From Aurantibacter crassamenti (GTDB lineage: Bacteria; Bacteroidota; Bacteroidia; Flavobacteriales; Flavobacteriaceae): DNA of 64,000 nucleotides. Location of the stretch: contig NZ_JAFBGM010000001.1 in assembly GCF_016811105.1 (NCBI RefSeq), positions 1,554,126 to 1,618,125 on the forward strand, read 5' to 3'. This document shows, one piece after another, positions 1-9,299 of this stretch. Position 1 is the first letter of the stretch. Each line of letters begins with the position of its first letter. The position numbers were made by a program, and so were the translations under genes. The notes below the pieces were generated by a model. The model worked only from the letters and a program-made list of their open reading frames with translations. It ran no database searches and had not been told where the DNA came from.

Positions 1-2660
1 CTAACTCCTAAAAATAATTCAACTCCTTCATTTCTACTTTCGCCAACATTTATAAGTCGGGTTGTGTAACCTGAGGCGTCAGAAGTTTGTGCTTGAAGAA
101 TTTGATCAGAAGACAACTTGTTATAATAAGACGCTTCAAATCTTAAGTTGTTGAATAAAGTCATTTCCAAACCTATTTCTCTTTCAGCAACGCGCATCGG
201 TTTTAAATTTGGATTTGGAATTGTATTTGTATTAATGCCACCAACAGGTTGACTTAAAAGTTGCAACGGATTGATTCTGTAAGGCAAATTATCAGCATAT
301 GGTCCCACATCAGTATCACTACCAACTTCAGCATATGCAACACGTATTTTGCCAAAAGACAACCAACTGGGCATCTTTAATGCCTGACTAAAAACAAAAC
401 TACCCGTTATGGATGGATAGAGAATACTTCTATTTTCAGGACTTAAAGTAGAAAACCAGTCATTTCTAGCCGTAGCGTTTACATATAAAAAACCTCCGTA
501 CGAAAGTTCAGCTGCACCGTATAATGAATTTATTTCTTCTTCACGTCGAGTATATTCTGGTGATACTGTACTTGCGTTTCCAATTGTATATAAGTCTCGG
601 GTATAAAAATTTTGACCTAAAATGGTATTCACATCTGATCGGCGGTACATTTTATTTCCACCGAAGTTCAACATGGTTCCAAACTCGCCAAACTGCTTGT
701 TAGCGCTAATTAAAAAGTCTACATTGACTTCTCTAAATCGTCGCTGATCTTGAATATATTGACCATTAACAAAACCAGGTGGAGGATCAGATTGTCTTTG
801 ACTTCCGGTTGGTAAATTATAGTCTACATCACGCATGTAATAATCTTGACCAATACGTGCTTGCGCAAACAACCAATCGGCAAATTCATATTTAGTTGTA
901 ATATTTCCAAAAACTCTATCTCGCGTATTATTTTCAAATCTTTTTAAAGCGAAATACGGGTTCGTTCTATTTGTAAATCTTGAATAAGGTATTTCATCAC
1001 CGTTTTCATCACAGCAATTTTCACGCAATAAATCAAGCGGCATGGTTGAGGCAAGTGTGTAAATAACCACTGGGCTAAAATCTTGCTCAGCAATGTTTGG
1101 CGGGTTGGTACGTACCTCATTAGAGTAGTTTACATTTCCAGAAATTGTAAACTTATTTAGCGTTTGCGAGAATCCCATGTTAATAGTTCTTCGTGCAAAA
1201 TCTGATCCAGGTAGAATCGATGTTGCATCCATATTTGCTGCGGAAAAACTAATTCCACCATTTTCACCACCGGAGGCAACACTTATAGTATTCATTAAGG
1301 TAGAGCTATTTCTATAGTAATCTCTAATTTTATTTGGAGTAGGAGTGTAGGGTACTACTAATCCATCAAAGAGGACTTGGGTGCCACCTACGGGTTCTCC
1401 AAAGCTCCAAACACCTGTATTTGGAAAAGGGGAGTTTGGTCGAACACCACCTTCACCTTGTCCATATTCGTATTGGTAATCTGTGAAATCTAAAGGAGAT
1501 CCATTTGTGTAATTTGCATTGTAAGTGACTTCAACTCCACCATCTTTCGATCCGCTTTTAGTTGTTATCATTATTACCCCATCTTTTGCCCTGGAGCCAT
1601 AGAGGGCAGATGCTGCTGCGCCTTTTAATATGGTCATTGTTTCTACATCATCTGGGTTGATACTACTTAAGCCATCACCACTATCAGATCGTCTATTGCT
1701 ACCCACTTCGGCAGCATCACCCTGAACACCAAAAGAAGTGTTGTTAATTGGCACCCCATTCACAACAATCAATGGTGAATTGTTATTTCCGAAAGATGAA
1801 ATTCCCCGTATTCTTATTTTACTACTTCCTTGGGGGCCAGAGCCTAAACCAGAAATGTTTACCCCTGCAACTTTGCCTTGAAGGGCATCCATAAAATTAG
1901 GAGTACGGTTTACGGCAAATTCATCTGAATCTACTTTAGCTGTAGCATAACCTAGTGTTTTTCTATCTCTTTCAATACCAAGAGCGGTGACAACAACTTC
2001 ACCTAGAGCTTGAGCACTTTCTTCTAGTGAAACATTAACGGTTGATTGCCCATTAACAGCAATTTCTTTGGCAGTAAACCCGATATAACTGAAAACCAGA
2101 ATGGCACTGTCACCAGCTACATTTATGGTATAATTACCATCAAAGTCAGATGTGGTACCGGTGTTAGTACCTTTTACAAGAATACTGGCGCCTGGCAGTG
2201 GTGCACCGTTCGAATCTGTTATTGTTCCGCTTATATCGCGATCTTGAATATCAATTTCAAGAGTCGATGCTTTTTTTTCTAAATCAATTGTTTCGTTTCG
2301 GGTTAAAACAATATGATTATCTACAACCTTAAATTTGGTTTTGCCATCAGTAAATAGTTTTTTTAATATCTTTTCTATTCCTTGTTTTTTGGCATGAATA
2401 TTCACTTTGCGGTCTAGGTTTAACTCATCCTTGCTGTAGAAAAATTTAAATTCAGTCTTTGATTCTATTGTTTCTATTACCTCAAGAATAGTGGCTTCTG
2501 TTTTGTCTAAGTCAATTTTGGTTTTCTGAATCTCTCCAGTTTTTGCTTCTAATTGAAAAAACGAGACCATTAATATTAGAGCTAAAAGCTTTGCTTTTAG
2601 ATTAAGTCTTGAGAGTGTGTTGTGGTTAACAACAGCTGTGTTGGTTAATATGTTTCTCAT
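1..2660 (-). CDS. SusC/RagA-type TonB-dependent receptor with STN domain (C-terminus beyond window)
   Basis: Outer-membrane TonB-dependent importer, read on the minus strand from an ATG at 2660 and open to the window edge, so about 886 codons are visible. After a signal peptide comes an STN (secretin/TonB N-terminal) region containing FKFFYSKDEL, then a carboxypeptidase-D-like module (ISGTITDSNGAPLPGAS) and a plug containing LYGSRAKDGVIMITTK, the usual SusC layout. An STN domain marks receptors that signal through FecR to an ECF sigma factor, and a FecR gene lies directly upstream on the same strand. The SusD partner should lie left of the window. The substrate cannot be read from sequence; the sugar-acid operon nearby hints at a uronate-containing glycan. 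Confidence 0.93.
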   Translation of the reverse strand, partial: MRNILTNTAVVNHNTLSRLNLKAKLLALILMVSFFQLEAKTGEIQKTKIDLDKTEATILEVIETIESKTEFKFFYSKDELNLDRKVNIHAKKQGIEKILKKLFTDGKTKFKVVDNHIVLTRNETIDLEKKASTLEIDIQDRDISGTITDSNGAPLPGASILVKGTNTGTTSDFDGNYTINVAGDSAILVFSYIGFTAKEIAVNGQSTVNVSLEESAQALGEVVVTALGIERDRKTLGYATAKVDSDEFAVNRTPNFMDALQGKVAGVNISGLGSGPQGSSKIRIRGISSFGNNNSPLIVVNGVPINNTSFGVQGDAAEVGSNRRSDSGDGLSSINPDDVETMTILKGAAASALYGSRAKDGVIMITTKSGSKDGGVEVTYNANYTNGSPLDFTDYQYEYGQGEGGVRPNSPFPNTGVWSFGEPVGGTQVLFDGLVVPYTPTPNKIRDYYRNSSTLMNTISVASGGENGGISFSAANMDATSILPGSDFARRTINMGFSQTLNKFTISGNVNYSNEVRTNPPNIAEQDFSPVVIYTLASTMPLDLLRENCCDENGDEIPYSRFTNRTNPYFALKRFENNTRDRVFGNITTKYEFADWLFAQARIGQDYYMRDVDYNLPTGSQRQSDPPPGFVNGQYIQDQRRFREVNVDFLISANKQFGEFGTMLNFGGNKMYRRSDVNTILGQNFYTRDLYTIGNASTVSPEYTRREEEINSLYGAAELSYGGFLYVNATARNDWFSTLSPENRSILYPSITGSFVFSQALKMPSWLSFGKIRVAYAEVGSDTDVGPYADNLPYRINPLQLLSQPVGGINTNTIPNPNLKPMRVAEREIGLEMTLFNNLRFEASYYNKLSSDQILQAQTSDASGYTTRLINVGESRNEGVELFLGV

Positions 2661-2730
2661 TTTGTTGTTATTTTAAGTATTCATTTAACTTCTGTTACTG
2701 ACTTTTTTTATCCATAGAAAAATGTTTTGG

Positions 2731-3948
2731 TTATAGTTTTTCATTGAGAGTAATTGTGTTTCCATTTATCCTAAAATCAAATGAGGTATGTTCTTGAAAT
2801 ACCTTTAAAATTTGATTTATGGACTCTTTGGTAAAGGTTCCAGTAAATCGTTTGTTATGTAATTGTGGTACTTGATTATCTATTTTAATATTAAAATGTC
2901 TTTCTAACTCTTTAGTAATAACTTCAAATTCATCGTTAATGAATAATAACTGACCTTGTGCCCATGCTATATGTTTATCTACATTGACTTGGTCAATTTC
3001 AATTGCATTGTTTTCGATTGTAGCTCGTTGGCCTGGTTCAATTTTCATGTTTTTTAGCTCATTTTCATGTTCTTGATTTGTATTGTATACACCTACGCTT
3101 CCTTCAATTAAAACTGTTGAGGTATTGTTCTCATTCTTGTAGCTTGATACATTAAACTTTGTGCCATAAACTCGGGTATTCATCTGGTCGGTAATTACCG
3201 TAAAGGGCTGTTCTTTGTTTTTTGCAACAGAAAAATATGCCTCACCATCTAGGTAAACATTTCTTGGTTCTCCTTTAATAAATGCTACCGGATAACGCAA
3301 TTTTGAACCCGAGTTCAATATTACTTTTGAACCATCTGAAAGTTTAAGTTCAAACCTTTTTCCGTAGGGAATAATAAGTTCGTTAAACGCTGTTGTTTCT
3401 CTTTTTGTTAAGTTGCTTTCTTCATATGTAAGGGTGTTTTTGTTGTGGGCAACAACTTTATCTCCTTGTGCATTCTTAATTACTTCTGATGAAGTTTCAT
3501 TTATAACCTGTATGGATCCATCTTCTAGTTTTAGTATTATTTCGCTATTGGTTATTGTAGATGTTTCTTCATGTGTATTAAAGTTTGTATACCGGTATAC
3601 GCTTAAAGCAATCACAACAATTCCTATAAATACTGCCGCAATTTTTACTATATTCTTTATGTAACCAGGCGCTATTTTGAATTGAGAATGTTTGCTTGAT
3701 TCACCATTTCTTTTTTTAATTATGTTTTGCCACATAACATCGAAATCTTCATCAGGTAATTCATTCGAATCATCATCAGCAAGCAGCCTTATAAATTGTG
3801 CGGCACTTTCAATAATTTCTTTTTTTTCTGGATGCTTTGATATCCAGTTGTCCCAAAAGTTTTGTGTCTCATTATCTGGTCTTAAAACCCATTTTTGAAA
3901 ATAGGCATCTACAATAAAATCGTCTTCTGAATAATGAGTGTACTTCAT
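2731..3948 (-). CDS. FecR-family anti-sigma factor
   Basis: Inner-membrane regulator that passes the signal from the STN-type SusC receptor to an ECF sigma factor. Residues 1-95 form the cytoplasmic sigma-binding part. One membrane helix lies around residues 97-117 (VKIAAVFIGIVVIALSV). The periplasmic FecR domain spans about 190-290 (LSDGSKVILNSGSKLRYP), and a DUF4974-type C-terminus (LLFINDEFEVITKELERHF) ends the protein. The 405-residue length is normal for Bacteroidetes. It sits 70 bp upstream of the SusC gene and is probably cotranscribed with it. The only ECF sigma gene in view is 4.7 kb away and divergent, an unusual split. A 12-bp motif 65 bp upstream is shared with the GntP promoter region. 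Confidence 0.93.
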   Translation of the reverse strand: MKYTHYSEDDFIVDAYFQKWVLRPDNETQNFWDNWISKHPEKKEIIESAAQFIRLLADDDSNELPDEDFDVMWQNIIKKRNGESSKHSQFKIAPGYIKNIVKIAAVFIGIVVIALSVYRYTNFNTHEETSTITNSEIILKLEDGSIQVINETSSEVIKNAQGDKVVAHNKNTLTYEESNLTKRETTAFNELIIPYGKRFELKLSDGSKVILNSGSKLRYPVAFIKGEPRNVYLDGEAYFSVAKNKEQPFTVITDQMNTRVYGTKFNVSSYKNENNTSTVLIEGSVGVYNTNQEHENELKNMKIEPGQRATIENNAIEIDQVNVDKHIAWAQGQLLFINDEFEVITKELERHFNIKIDNQVPQLHNKRFTGTFTKESINQILKVFQEHTSFDFRINGNTITLNEKL

Positions 3949-4012
3949 GCTTATACAATGCTTTTTGTAATAAAGAAAAATGCTTTGTTAATAGTAAGAG
4001 AAGAAATATTTG

Positions 4013-4024
4013 TTTTTACCCCAT
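4013..4024 (-). promoter_or_regulatory. 12-bp motif upstream of fecR, identical to one upstream of gntP
   Basis: The plus strand reads TTTTTACCCCAT (ATGGGGTAAAAA in the direction of the fecR gene), about 65 bp before the fecR start. The same 12 bases occur at 8323-8334, about 66 bp before the gntP start. Both copies also have a TTAAAAAAAT stretch just upstream in the gene's direction, 6 or 10 bp away. A shared promoter element for the ECF sigma factor encoded at 8616 is my inference; the identity itself is seen directly. Confidence 0.45.
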
Positions 4025-4131
4025 GGAATAATTTTTTTAACAAAACAGTTTTATTAAATCTTACAAAACTTGATACAATATGTATTTTAGGGGTTTGGTA
4101 ACGATGTAAAAAGAATGATGTATTTATTTAA

Positions 4132-4167
4132 AAAAAAACAGCATTGTAACAAGCAACGCTGTTTTTT
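4132..4167. terminator. Rho-independent terminator after the sugar-acid operon
   Basis: Arms AACAGCATTG and CAACGCTGTT form a ten-position stem with one A-C mismatch around a short loop. Runs of A on the left and T on the right mean it could act in both directions. It lies 33 bp beyond the stop codon of the UxuA-like gene at 4200, so it would end the gntP-gudD-uxuA-like transcript and insulate fecR. Confidence 0.8.
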
Positions 4168-4199
4168 AAGAACAACTTTAAATATGAAATAAAGTCTTT

Positions 4200-5396
4200 T
4201 CAATAATTCATATCAATGGCATGCATTAATGCCTTGATGTACCCAAAGGCATAAGCATGCCCCTGTAAATAAGCTGCTGGATCTTCATGGTGTGGTATAT
4301 GGTCGGGCATGACCATGGCATCATAACCCACGTCGCGTAATGCAACCAAAATTTCACCAAAATCCATATCGCCGTTATCGGGATACACTTCTTGAAAATT
4401 GTTATATTTTCCTTTTATATTTCTTAAATGGATATTGAATATTTGTTTACGCTCACCAACCCATTTTATAATTGGTAAAATCTCAGTTCTCGGATCTTGG
4501 AGACCTTCTGCAGTTGAGCCTAAACATAAGTTAAACCCATGGGCAGGACTATCATATAATTGTGCAAAACGTTTAATGCCTTCAAATACATCAGGACTGT
4601 TCCAACGAGTGATTCCGCGATATCCTACTGGAGCAGGTGGATCGGCAATGTGGTTGGCCAACTTTACATTGTATTCTTCAGCAACGGGAATTACACGGTC
4701 TAAAAAGTATGTTATTCGTTCGTATATTTCATCAATATCAACTTTGCCCGCAATGGTAAGTCCTTCATTTTTTGCCAGAGCTTCTTCTAAATTCCAGCTA
4801 CGGTAATAGGTGTTGCCACGCGAAGTATCTAGGGTGTCTCCTGTTCTAAGAATAACATGAATGATTGTATTATAGTTCAAAACTTTTACACCTGTTTTAC
4901 TTGCAACGGTAATCATTTGTTGAATCAATTCAATTTCACGATCACGTGCCGGGCTTTTGCCCAACATAATATTAGGAGTGCTAATGTTCTCAATTCCGGC
5001 TGATGATAATGGAAGGTGGTACGCATCTAGTTTAATGCCATATTTTTCACAAGCATCACGTTTTCTCATAGAATCGTCAAGATCCCAGCCAACACCTTCT
5101 ATGAATTTTGGAGAGCCACCATCCATATTAAAAACACCATAACGAGCTAGAAATTCGAGATTTTGTTTGCCAGTTCCTCCATGTTGGCACCCAACATTAT
5201 ATAAAATTGGCTTTTTGGTTACTGCTGCTACAGTTTCATTCTTTTCTGCTTTTTTTTCAGTTTGTGCACATGATGTTGATAGTAATCCTGTTGTGCCTAT
5301 AGCAGTTGCGCCTAATCCACCTTTCAATAAAGTGGAAAGAACTTTTCGGCGATTTATGCCCTGTTTGTTTGTAGATGATGCGACATGTTTATCCAT
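4200..5396 (-). CDS. UxuA-like mannonate dehydratase family TIM-barrel protein with Tat signal
   Basis: TIM-barrel protein resembling the iron/manganese D-mannonate dehydratase UxuA, which makes 2-keto-3-deoxygluconate. Family-like segments are VAEEYNVKLANHIADPP, the LCLGSTAEGL stretch, FNIHLRNIKGKYNNF and VMPDHIPHHED. The N-terminus carries NRRKVLSTLLKGG followed by a hydrophobic stretch and an Ala-X-Cys-type end (STSCAQ), which reads as a Tat signal with possible lipoprotein processing. Export is odd for a uronate catabolic enzyme, so it may instead be a periplasmic isomerase/dehydratase of unknown substrate. It is the last gene of an operon with the enolase-superfamily gene (37 bp gap) and GntP. 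Confidence 0.7.
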   Translation of the reverse strand: MDKHVASSTNKQGINRRKVLSTLLKGGLGATAIGTTGLLSTSCAQTEKKAEKNETVAAVTKKPILYNVGCQHGGTGKQNLEFLARYGVFNMDGGSPKFIEGVGWDLDDSMRKRDACEKYGIKLDAYHLPLSSAGIENISTPNIMLGKSPARDREIELIQQMITVASKTGVKVLNYNTIIHVILRTGDTLDTSRGNTYYRSWNLEEALAKNEGLTIAGKVDIDEIYERITYFLDRVIPVAEEYNVKLANHIADPPAPVGYRGITRWNSPDVFEGIKRFAQLYDSPAHGFNLCLGSTAEGLQDPRTEILPIIKWVGERKQIFNIHLRNIKGKYNNFQEVYPDNGDMDFGEILVALRDVGYDAMVMPDHIPHHEDPAAYLQGHAYAFGYIKALMHAIDMNY

Positions 5397-5433
5397 AATA
5401 TTAAATTTTAATTACAATTTTTCTAAAGACCAA

Positions 5434-6717
5434 TTACCATCGCTGCAGTTCAAATTGCCAATCAGGAATTACCTTTTTCATTTCAATTTCATCATTTCGT
5501 TCTTTTAAGCCACAGGCTAAAAAGTTTTCATGTAGTTTTTGTAATTGTTCTCGGTCTAGTTCAACACCAAGACCTGGTCCGTCAGGTATTTTAGCCAAAC
5601 CATCTTCTATTTTTATTTTTCCACCTTTTATGACTTCATCAACTTGCCAAGGGTAATGTGTGTCTAGTGCATAATCTAAATGTGGAACAGCTGCTCCCAA
5701 ATGCACCATTGCTGCCATAGAAATGCCAAGATGACTATTTGAATGCATTGAAAATCCTCTTCCAAAAGTCTGGCATATTTTATTGAGTTCCATTGATGCA
5801 CGCAAACCTCCCCAAAAATGATGATCAGATAAAATGATATGCTCAGAGCCTAATTGTATACTTGAGGGAATGTCATTAAATGATGTTGTACACATATTAG
5901 TTGCTAAAGGAATGTCAACTTCTTTACTCAATAAGGCCATATTTTCTTGACCGCGTACAGGGTCTTCATAATATTCTAAAATGCCTTCCATTTTTTTTCC
6001 ATACTTAATTCCAGTTTCTAAAGACCAAATAGCATTTGGATCTAGTCGTAAGGGAACTTCATGGCCGAAAGCTTCATAAAGCGCTAACATGCTGTCACAT
6101 TCTAAATCTGGAGGAAATGCTCCGCCTTTTAGTTTTATTGATTGAAACCCAAATGCTTCACACATAGCTTTTGCTTGTGAAACAATTTGTTCTGGAGTAA
6201 CAGCTTCTTCTTGCCTTGCCTTAAGCCATCCAGAAGTATTTTTTTCCATACCAAAACCTAATTCCCCACCAGCTCCTTCGTATTTGTAGAATAAATAGGC
6301 AGCAAATGGTACTTTATCTCTTGAGCGTCCTCCCAATAAATCGACAACAGGTCTGTTTAATTTTTTTCCGATACAATCTAAACAAGCAACTTCCATTGCG
6401 CTAAAAAGATGCACGAGTAGGCGTTGATCCCATGGTGCTACACCTCTTTGGTCTTCATGCTTTCCAAATTTTTCTTGAATCAATTTTTTTATAGCATTGA
6501 GTTCAAAAACATCTTGACCAATAAGATGAGTTTTAAGTTTCTCTAATGAATTATATATTTTTTCACTGCCAGGAATCTCACTAAGACCTATAATACCAGC
6601 GTCTGTTATTACTTCTACAATAATTCTTAAGGCATAAGGAGCATGTAAGCCAGCGGCGTTCAATAAAGGTGGGTCACCAACTGCAATTTGTGTGTTTTGG
6701 ATATTGGTTATTTTCAT
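5434..6717 (-). CDS. Enolase-superfamily sugar-acid dehydratase, glucarate dehydratase-like
   Basis: Mandelate racemase/enolase superfamily member of 427 residues, close to the usual size of glucarate dehydratase. Visible motifs are the KLKGG lysine pair, LRLDPNAIWSLETG (family Asp/Asn ligand), YYEDPVRGQ (Glu ligand) and the FSMHSNSHLG histidine motif. These fit the GlucD/GudD subgroup, which dehydrates D-glucarate or L-idarate to 5-keto-4-deoxyglucarate. The exact aldarate cannot be fixed from sequence. It lies between the GntP permease gene (100 bp upstream) and the UxuA-like gene, consistent with uptake and dehydration of an oxidised hexose. No KDG-glucarate aldolase is adjacent. Confidence 0.75.
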   Translation of the reverse strand: MKITNIQNTQIAVGDPPLLNAAGLHAPYALRIIVEVITDAGIIGLSEIPGSEKIYNSLEKLKTHLIGQDVFELNAIKKLIQEKFGKHEDQRGVAPWDQRLLVHLFSAMEVACLDCIGKKLNRPVVDLLGGRSRDKVPFAAYLFYKYEGAGGELGFGMEKNTSGWLKARQEEAVTPEQIVSQAKAMCEAFGFQSIKLKGGAFPPDLECDSMLALYEAFGHEVPLRLDPNAIWSLETGIKYGKKMEGILEYYEDPVRGQENMALLSKEVDIPLATNMCTTSFNDIPSSIQLGSEHIILSDHHFWGGLRASMELNKICQTFGRGFSMHSNSHLGISMAAMVHLGAAVPHLDYALDTHYPWQVDEVIKGGKIKIEDGLAKIPDGPGLGVELDREQLQKLHENFLACGLKERNDEIEMKKVIPDWQFELQRW

Positions 6718-6817
6718 TTCAAAAGTTGCTTTTTATTTAAAGGAAATCACTTTACTTGTTTTTTAAATGTGGTTTATGTTGCTATTTCTGACGGTAACCA
6801 TTAAAAACCGCTCATGC

Positions 6818-8257
6818 TTAAACTAATGGCCATATTTGCGCTGCGATTAAAATCACAATCAACCCAGTAACGCCCATAATAGTTAACATAGGTGAGAAGG
6901 TTTTTAATACTTCTTTTTCAGTTAGGTTGCTCATTTTACAAACAATCCAAAATCCACTGTCATTCATCCATGGAAATATTTTAGATCCGCATGCAATAGC
7001 TAGTCCAACATATAATTGGTGATAGCCTAAATCCATAGTTGCAGACATACCTGCTAGAATGCCCGAGGCTGTAATCATTGCTACTGTAGCTGAACCTTGA
7101 GCAGTACGCACAACCACTGCAATAAAAAAAGCAAGTGGTATTATTGCCATTTGATAACCTTGAGTCAATTCGCCAATGCGTGCGCTAATACCAGTCTGTT
7201 GCAGCATTCCACCGAAAGCGCCACCGGCTGCAGTAATCAAAATTATTACCCCACCACTCATCAATGCAGTTTGTACTGCTTTAGTCATTGCAGAGGTGTC
7301 ATTTTTTTTCTGACGAACTAATATTACTAAAGCTGATAATCCACCGCAGATTAGCGCAGTGTTTTTTTCTCCAAAGAAATTAATTAATGTTACAAGCAGA
7401 TTATCTGAGTTACCTATTTCCATAAACGTATCCATTAGTGCTTTGGTTGTAATGAAAATTAATGGGATTAAGACCGGTAGCGTTGAAAGCCATAGTGATG
7501 GCAAATGAGAATCTTCTTGTAACGATAAAGCTTTAATGTCTTTTAAAGGAGCATCAGGTGAATCGCGCAATGGAACAGGCCATTTACGATTCGCCCACAC
7601 TGCGTACATATACCCTGTCGAAATTGTAAAAAGACCCACCAAAGTGCCGCCGAGCATCATCATGCCAATTGGGATATTCATTTCACTTATTAAAAAAAGT
7701 GGGCCGGGGGTAGGGGGAACTAATGAATTGGCCATTGCTGCGCCGGCAGTAATTGCAAGTACCAGCAATAAATAATTCTTTCCCATTTTATTCGCCATTG
7801 CTTTAGCTAATGGAATCATTAAGTAAAATACGGTATCAAAAAAAACAGGAATTCCTAGAAAAAAACTACCACCCAAAAATGAAAGTGGTGCATTTTTTAC
7901 ACCTGTCCATTTAATAAGTGATCTTATTATTTTTTCGGCAGCGCCACTTTCAAGCATACACTTTCCAATTATAGCTGCCATGGCAATTAGTATTCCTATT
8001 TTACCACAGGTTTCTCCAAATGCGGTTGCAATTCTTTTTCCTACATGCCAATTAGACATTTGTAATGCTGCCTCAGCAGAAGATCCTTTGCTTAATGAGA
8101 AGATTTCAACAGCTGAAGCAGGTGTCATTATCGCGACAACAAATGCAGCTATTAAGAGGGCTAAAAAAGCATGTAATCTTAGGCCAATTATTCCACCAAC
8201 AACTATTATTATTCCTATTAAGAGTATGAACAGGGGGTCTGTTAAAAAACTTTCCAT
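6818..8257 (-). CDS. gntP: GntP-family gluconate/sugar-acid permease
   Basis: Inner-membrane proton symporter of the GntP family (gluconate, idonate, fructuronate and similar acids). The 479 residues are almost wholly hydrophobic, with about 12-14 membrane helices. Family-like stretches are LLIGIIIVVGGIIGLRLHAFLALL at the N-terminus (first 20 residues of that block are typical), NSLVPPTPGP near residue 177 and RTAQGSATVAMITASG near 385. It leads an operon with the glucarate-dehydratase-like and UxuA-like genes. Its upstream region holds the 12-bp motif shared with fecR, suggesting control by the same ECF sigma factor. Confidence 0.92.
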   Translation of the reverse strand: MESFLTDPLFILLIGIIIVVGGIIGLRLHAFLALLIAAFVVAIMTPASAVEIFSLSKGSSAEAALQMSNWHVGKRIATAFGETCGKIGILIAMAAIIGKCMLESGAAEKIIRSLIKWTGVKNAPLSFLGGSFFLGIPVFFDTVFYLMIPLAKAMANKMGKNYLLLVLAITAGAAMANSLVPPTPGPLFLISEMNIPIGMMMLGGTLVGLFTISTGYMYAVWANRKWPVPLRDSPDAPLKDIKALSLQEDSHLPSLWLSTLPVLIPLIFITTKALMDTFMEIGNSDNLLVTLINFFGEKNTALICGGLSALVILVRQKKNDTSAMTKAVQTALMSGGVIILITAAGGAFGGMLQQTGISARIGELTQGYQMAIIPLAFFIAVVVRTAQGSATVAMITASGILAGMSATMDLGYHQLYVGLAIACGSKIFPWMNDSGFWIVCKMSNLTEKEVLKTFSPMLTIMGVTGLIVILIAAQIWPLV

Positions 8258-8615
8258 GTTGTAGTGGTGAAATTATTTTATTAGAGTTTGGTTGCTTTAA
8301 GTACTAAGAGGTAGAAACTTAATTTTTACCCCATCAAAAACAATATTTTTTTAATTACTATCCATCGACGCTCCCAATACTAGGATGAATAAAATCTAAT
8401 TGTAAAATGTTGTCTATATGATTGAAACCTCAATATAAATAAGCCATGCATTTAGTATTGTGACCATCAATACATAAAAAGGACAAAATAGCAATTGTGA
8501 AATTTATAAAATATGATAGGTAAAATGTTTGATTTCTTATTTTTATTTGTATTATATTAACATATTATTAAGTTTTCGGGTACTTTAATCATTTTTCATA
8601 ATAAGGATCAAGGTT
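8258..8615. other. Divergent intergenic region between gntP and the ECF sigma gene
   Basis: This 358-bp AT-rich stretch separates the minus-strand gntP operon from the plus-strand sigma gene and must hold both promoters. It contains the 12-bp motif at 8323-8334. Nearer the sigma gene is a plus-strand GGGTACTTTA at 8578-8587 that only partly resembles that motif. I see no open reading frame or strong hairpin here. Confidence 0.6.
8323..8334 (-). promoter_or_regulatory. 12-bp motif upstream of gntP, identical to one upstream of fecR
   Basis: The plus strand reads TTTTTACCCCAT, the second exact copy of the motif at 4013-4024, about 66 bp before the gntP start codon. Position and orientation relative to the gene match the fecR copy, which is why I group them as a candidate ECF-sigma-dependent element. 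Confidence 0.45.
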
Positions 8616-9251
8616 TTGAGCTTAGATATTATATATGCAGATATTTATTTAGCGGATGATAATCCCCTGGTTTATGTTGCGTCTGAAAACCTGAGTCCAA
8701 AAGAACAGGATAGATTGTTATGGCAAGAATTTCAAGCTGGAAGTGAAGTAGCTTATGCTAAGATTTATGAAAATAATGCTAGAATTTTATATAATTATGG
8801 GCTCAAATTGGTCAATGATAAAGAACTAATTAAAGATTGTGTTCAAGATCTTTTTGTAGAAATTTGGAATACCAAACACAAATTGGCTCCTGTTAAGTCT
8901 ATTAAATCTTATCTATTTAAATCGATTAGAAGAAAGATAATTTCAGAGATTGTGAAGAAACGCAAGCTGTCTTCAGTTTCGACATTATCCTCATTTTTCA
9001 ATTTGGGTTTAAGTCAATCTGTAGAATGGAATATTATAGAGAAACAACGATTTGATTGGCAACATCAAAAGTTAAATCAAGCCATGAAGAGTCTAACAGA
9101 TAGACAAAGAGAGGCTGTTCATCTCAAATATTATGTTCAACTTAGTTATTCAGAAATTGCGAAAGTCATGTCACTTAGTAAGAAAGGTGCGTATAAACTC
9201 ATGGCTAGATCAATAACTGTACTTCGAAACCATTTGTCAGATAAGAATTAG
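8616..9251 (+). CDS. ECF-subfamily RNA polymerase sigma factor
   Basis: FecI-like sigma-70 factor of 211 residues. Region 2 starts around residue 35 (LWQEFQAGSEVAYAKIY, then DCVQDLFVEIW) and region 4 around residue 150 (LTDRQREAVHLKYYVQLSYSEIAKVMSLSKKGAYKL). The reading frame has a stop at 8586-8588 and no ATG or GTG before region 2, so the TTG at 8616 is the best start; an AAGGA lies 9 bp before it. The roughly 30-residue extension before region 2 is longer than usual. It is the likely partner of the FecR at 2731-3948 although transcribed in the opposite direction. The target promoters are inferred, not shown. Confidence 0.9.
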   Translation: MSLDIIYADIYLADDNPLVYVASENLSPKEQDRLLWQEFQAGSEVAYAKIYENNARILYNYGLKLVNDKELIKDCVQDLFVEIWNTKHKLAPVKSIKSYLFKSIRRKIISEIVKKRKLSSVSTLSSFFNLGLSQSVEWNIIEKQRFDWQHQKLNQAMKSLTDRQREAVHLKYYVQLSYSEIAKVMSLSKKGAYKLMARSITVLRNHLSDKN

Positions 9252-9264
9252 AATAATTAATTGC

Positions 9265-9299
9265 ACAACTTTCAAAATACCTGGTTAATTCAAAGTTGT
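9265..9299. terminator. Possible terminator between convergent sigma and Nramp-like genes
   Basis: Arms ACAACTTT (9265-9272) and AAAGTTGT (9292-9299) form an 8-bp perfect inverted repeat with a 19-base loop, in the 48-bp gap between two convergent genes. It lacks a long T run, so it would be a weak terminator at best. Confidence 0.4.

Noticed and set aside
2046-2282. 78-codon plus-strand frame inside the SusC gene
   Set aside because: It lies entirely antisense to the carboxypeptidase-D-like and STN-coding part of the receptor, has no domain and no start context.
4399-4806. 135-codon plus-strand frame opposite the UxuA-like gene
   Set aside because: Fully antisense to a gene with clear family motifs; no independent support.
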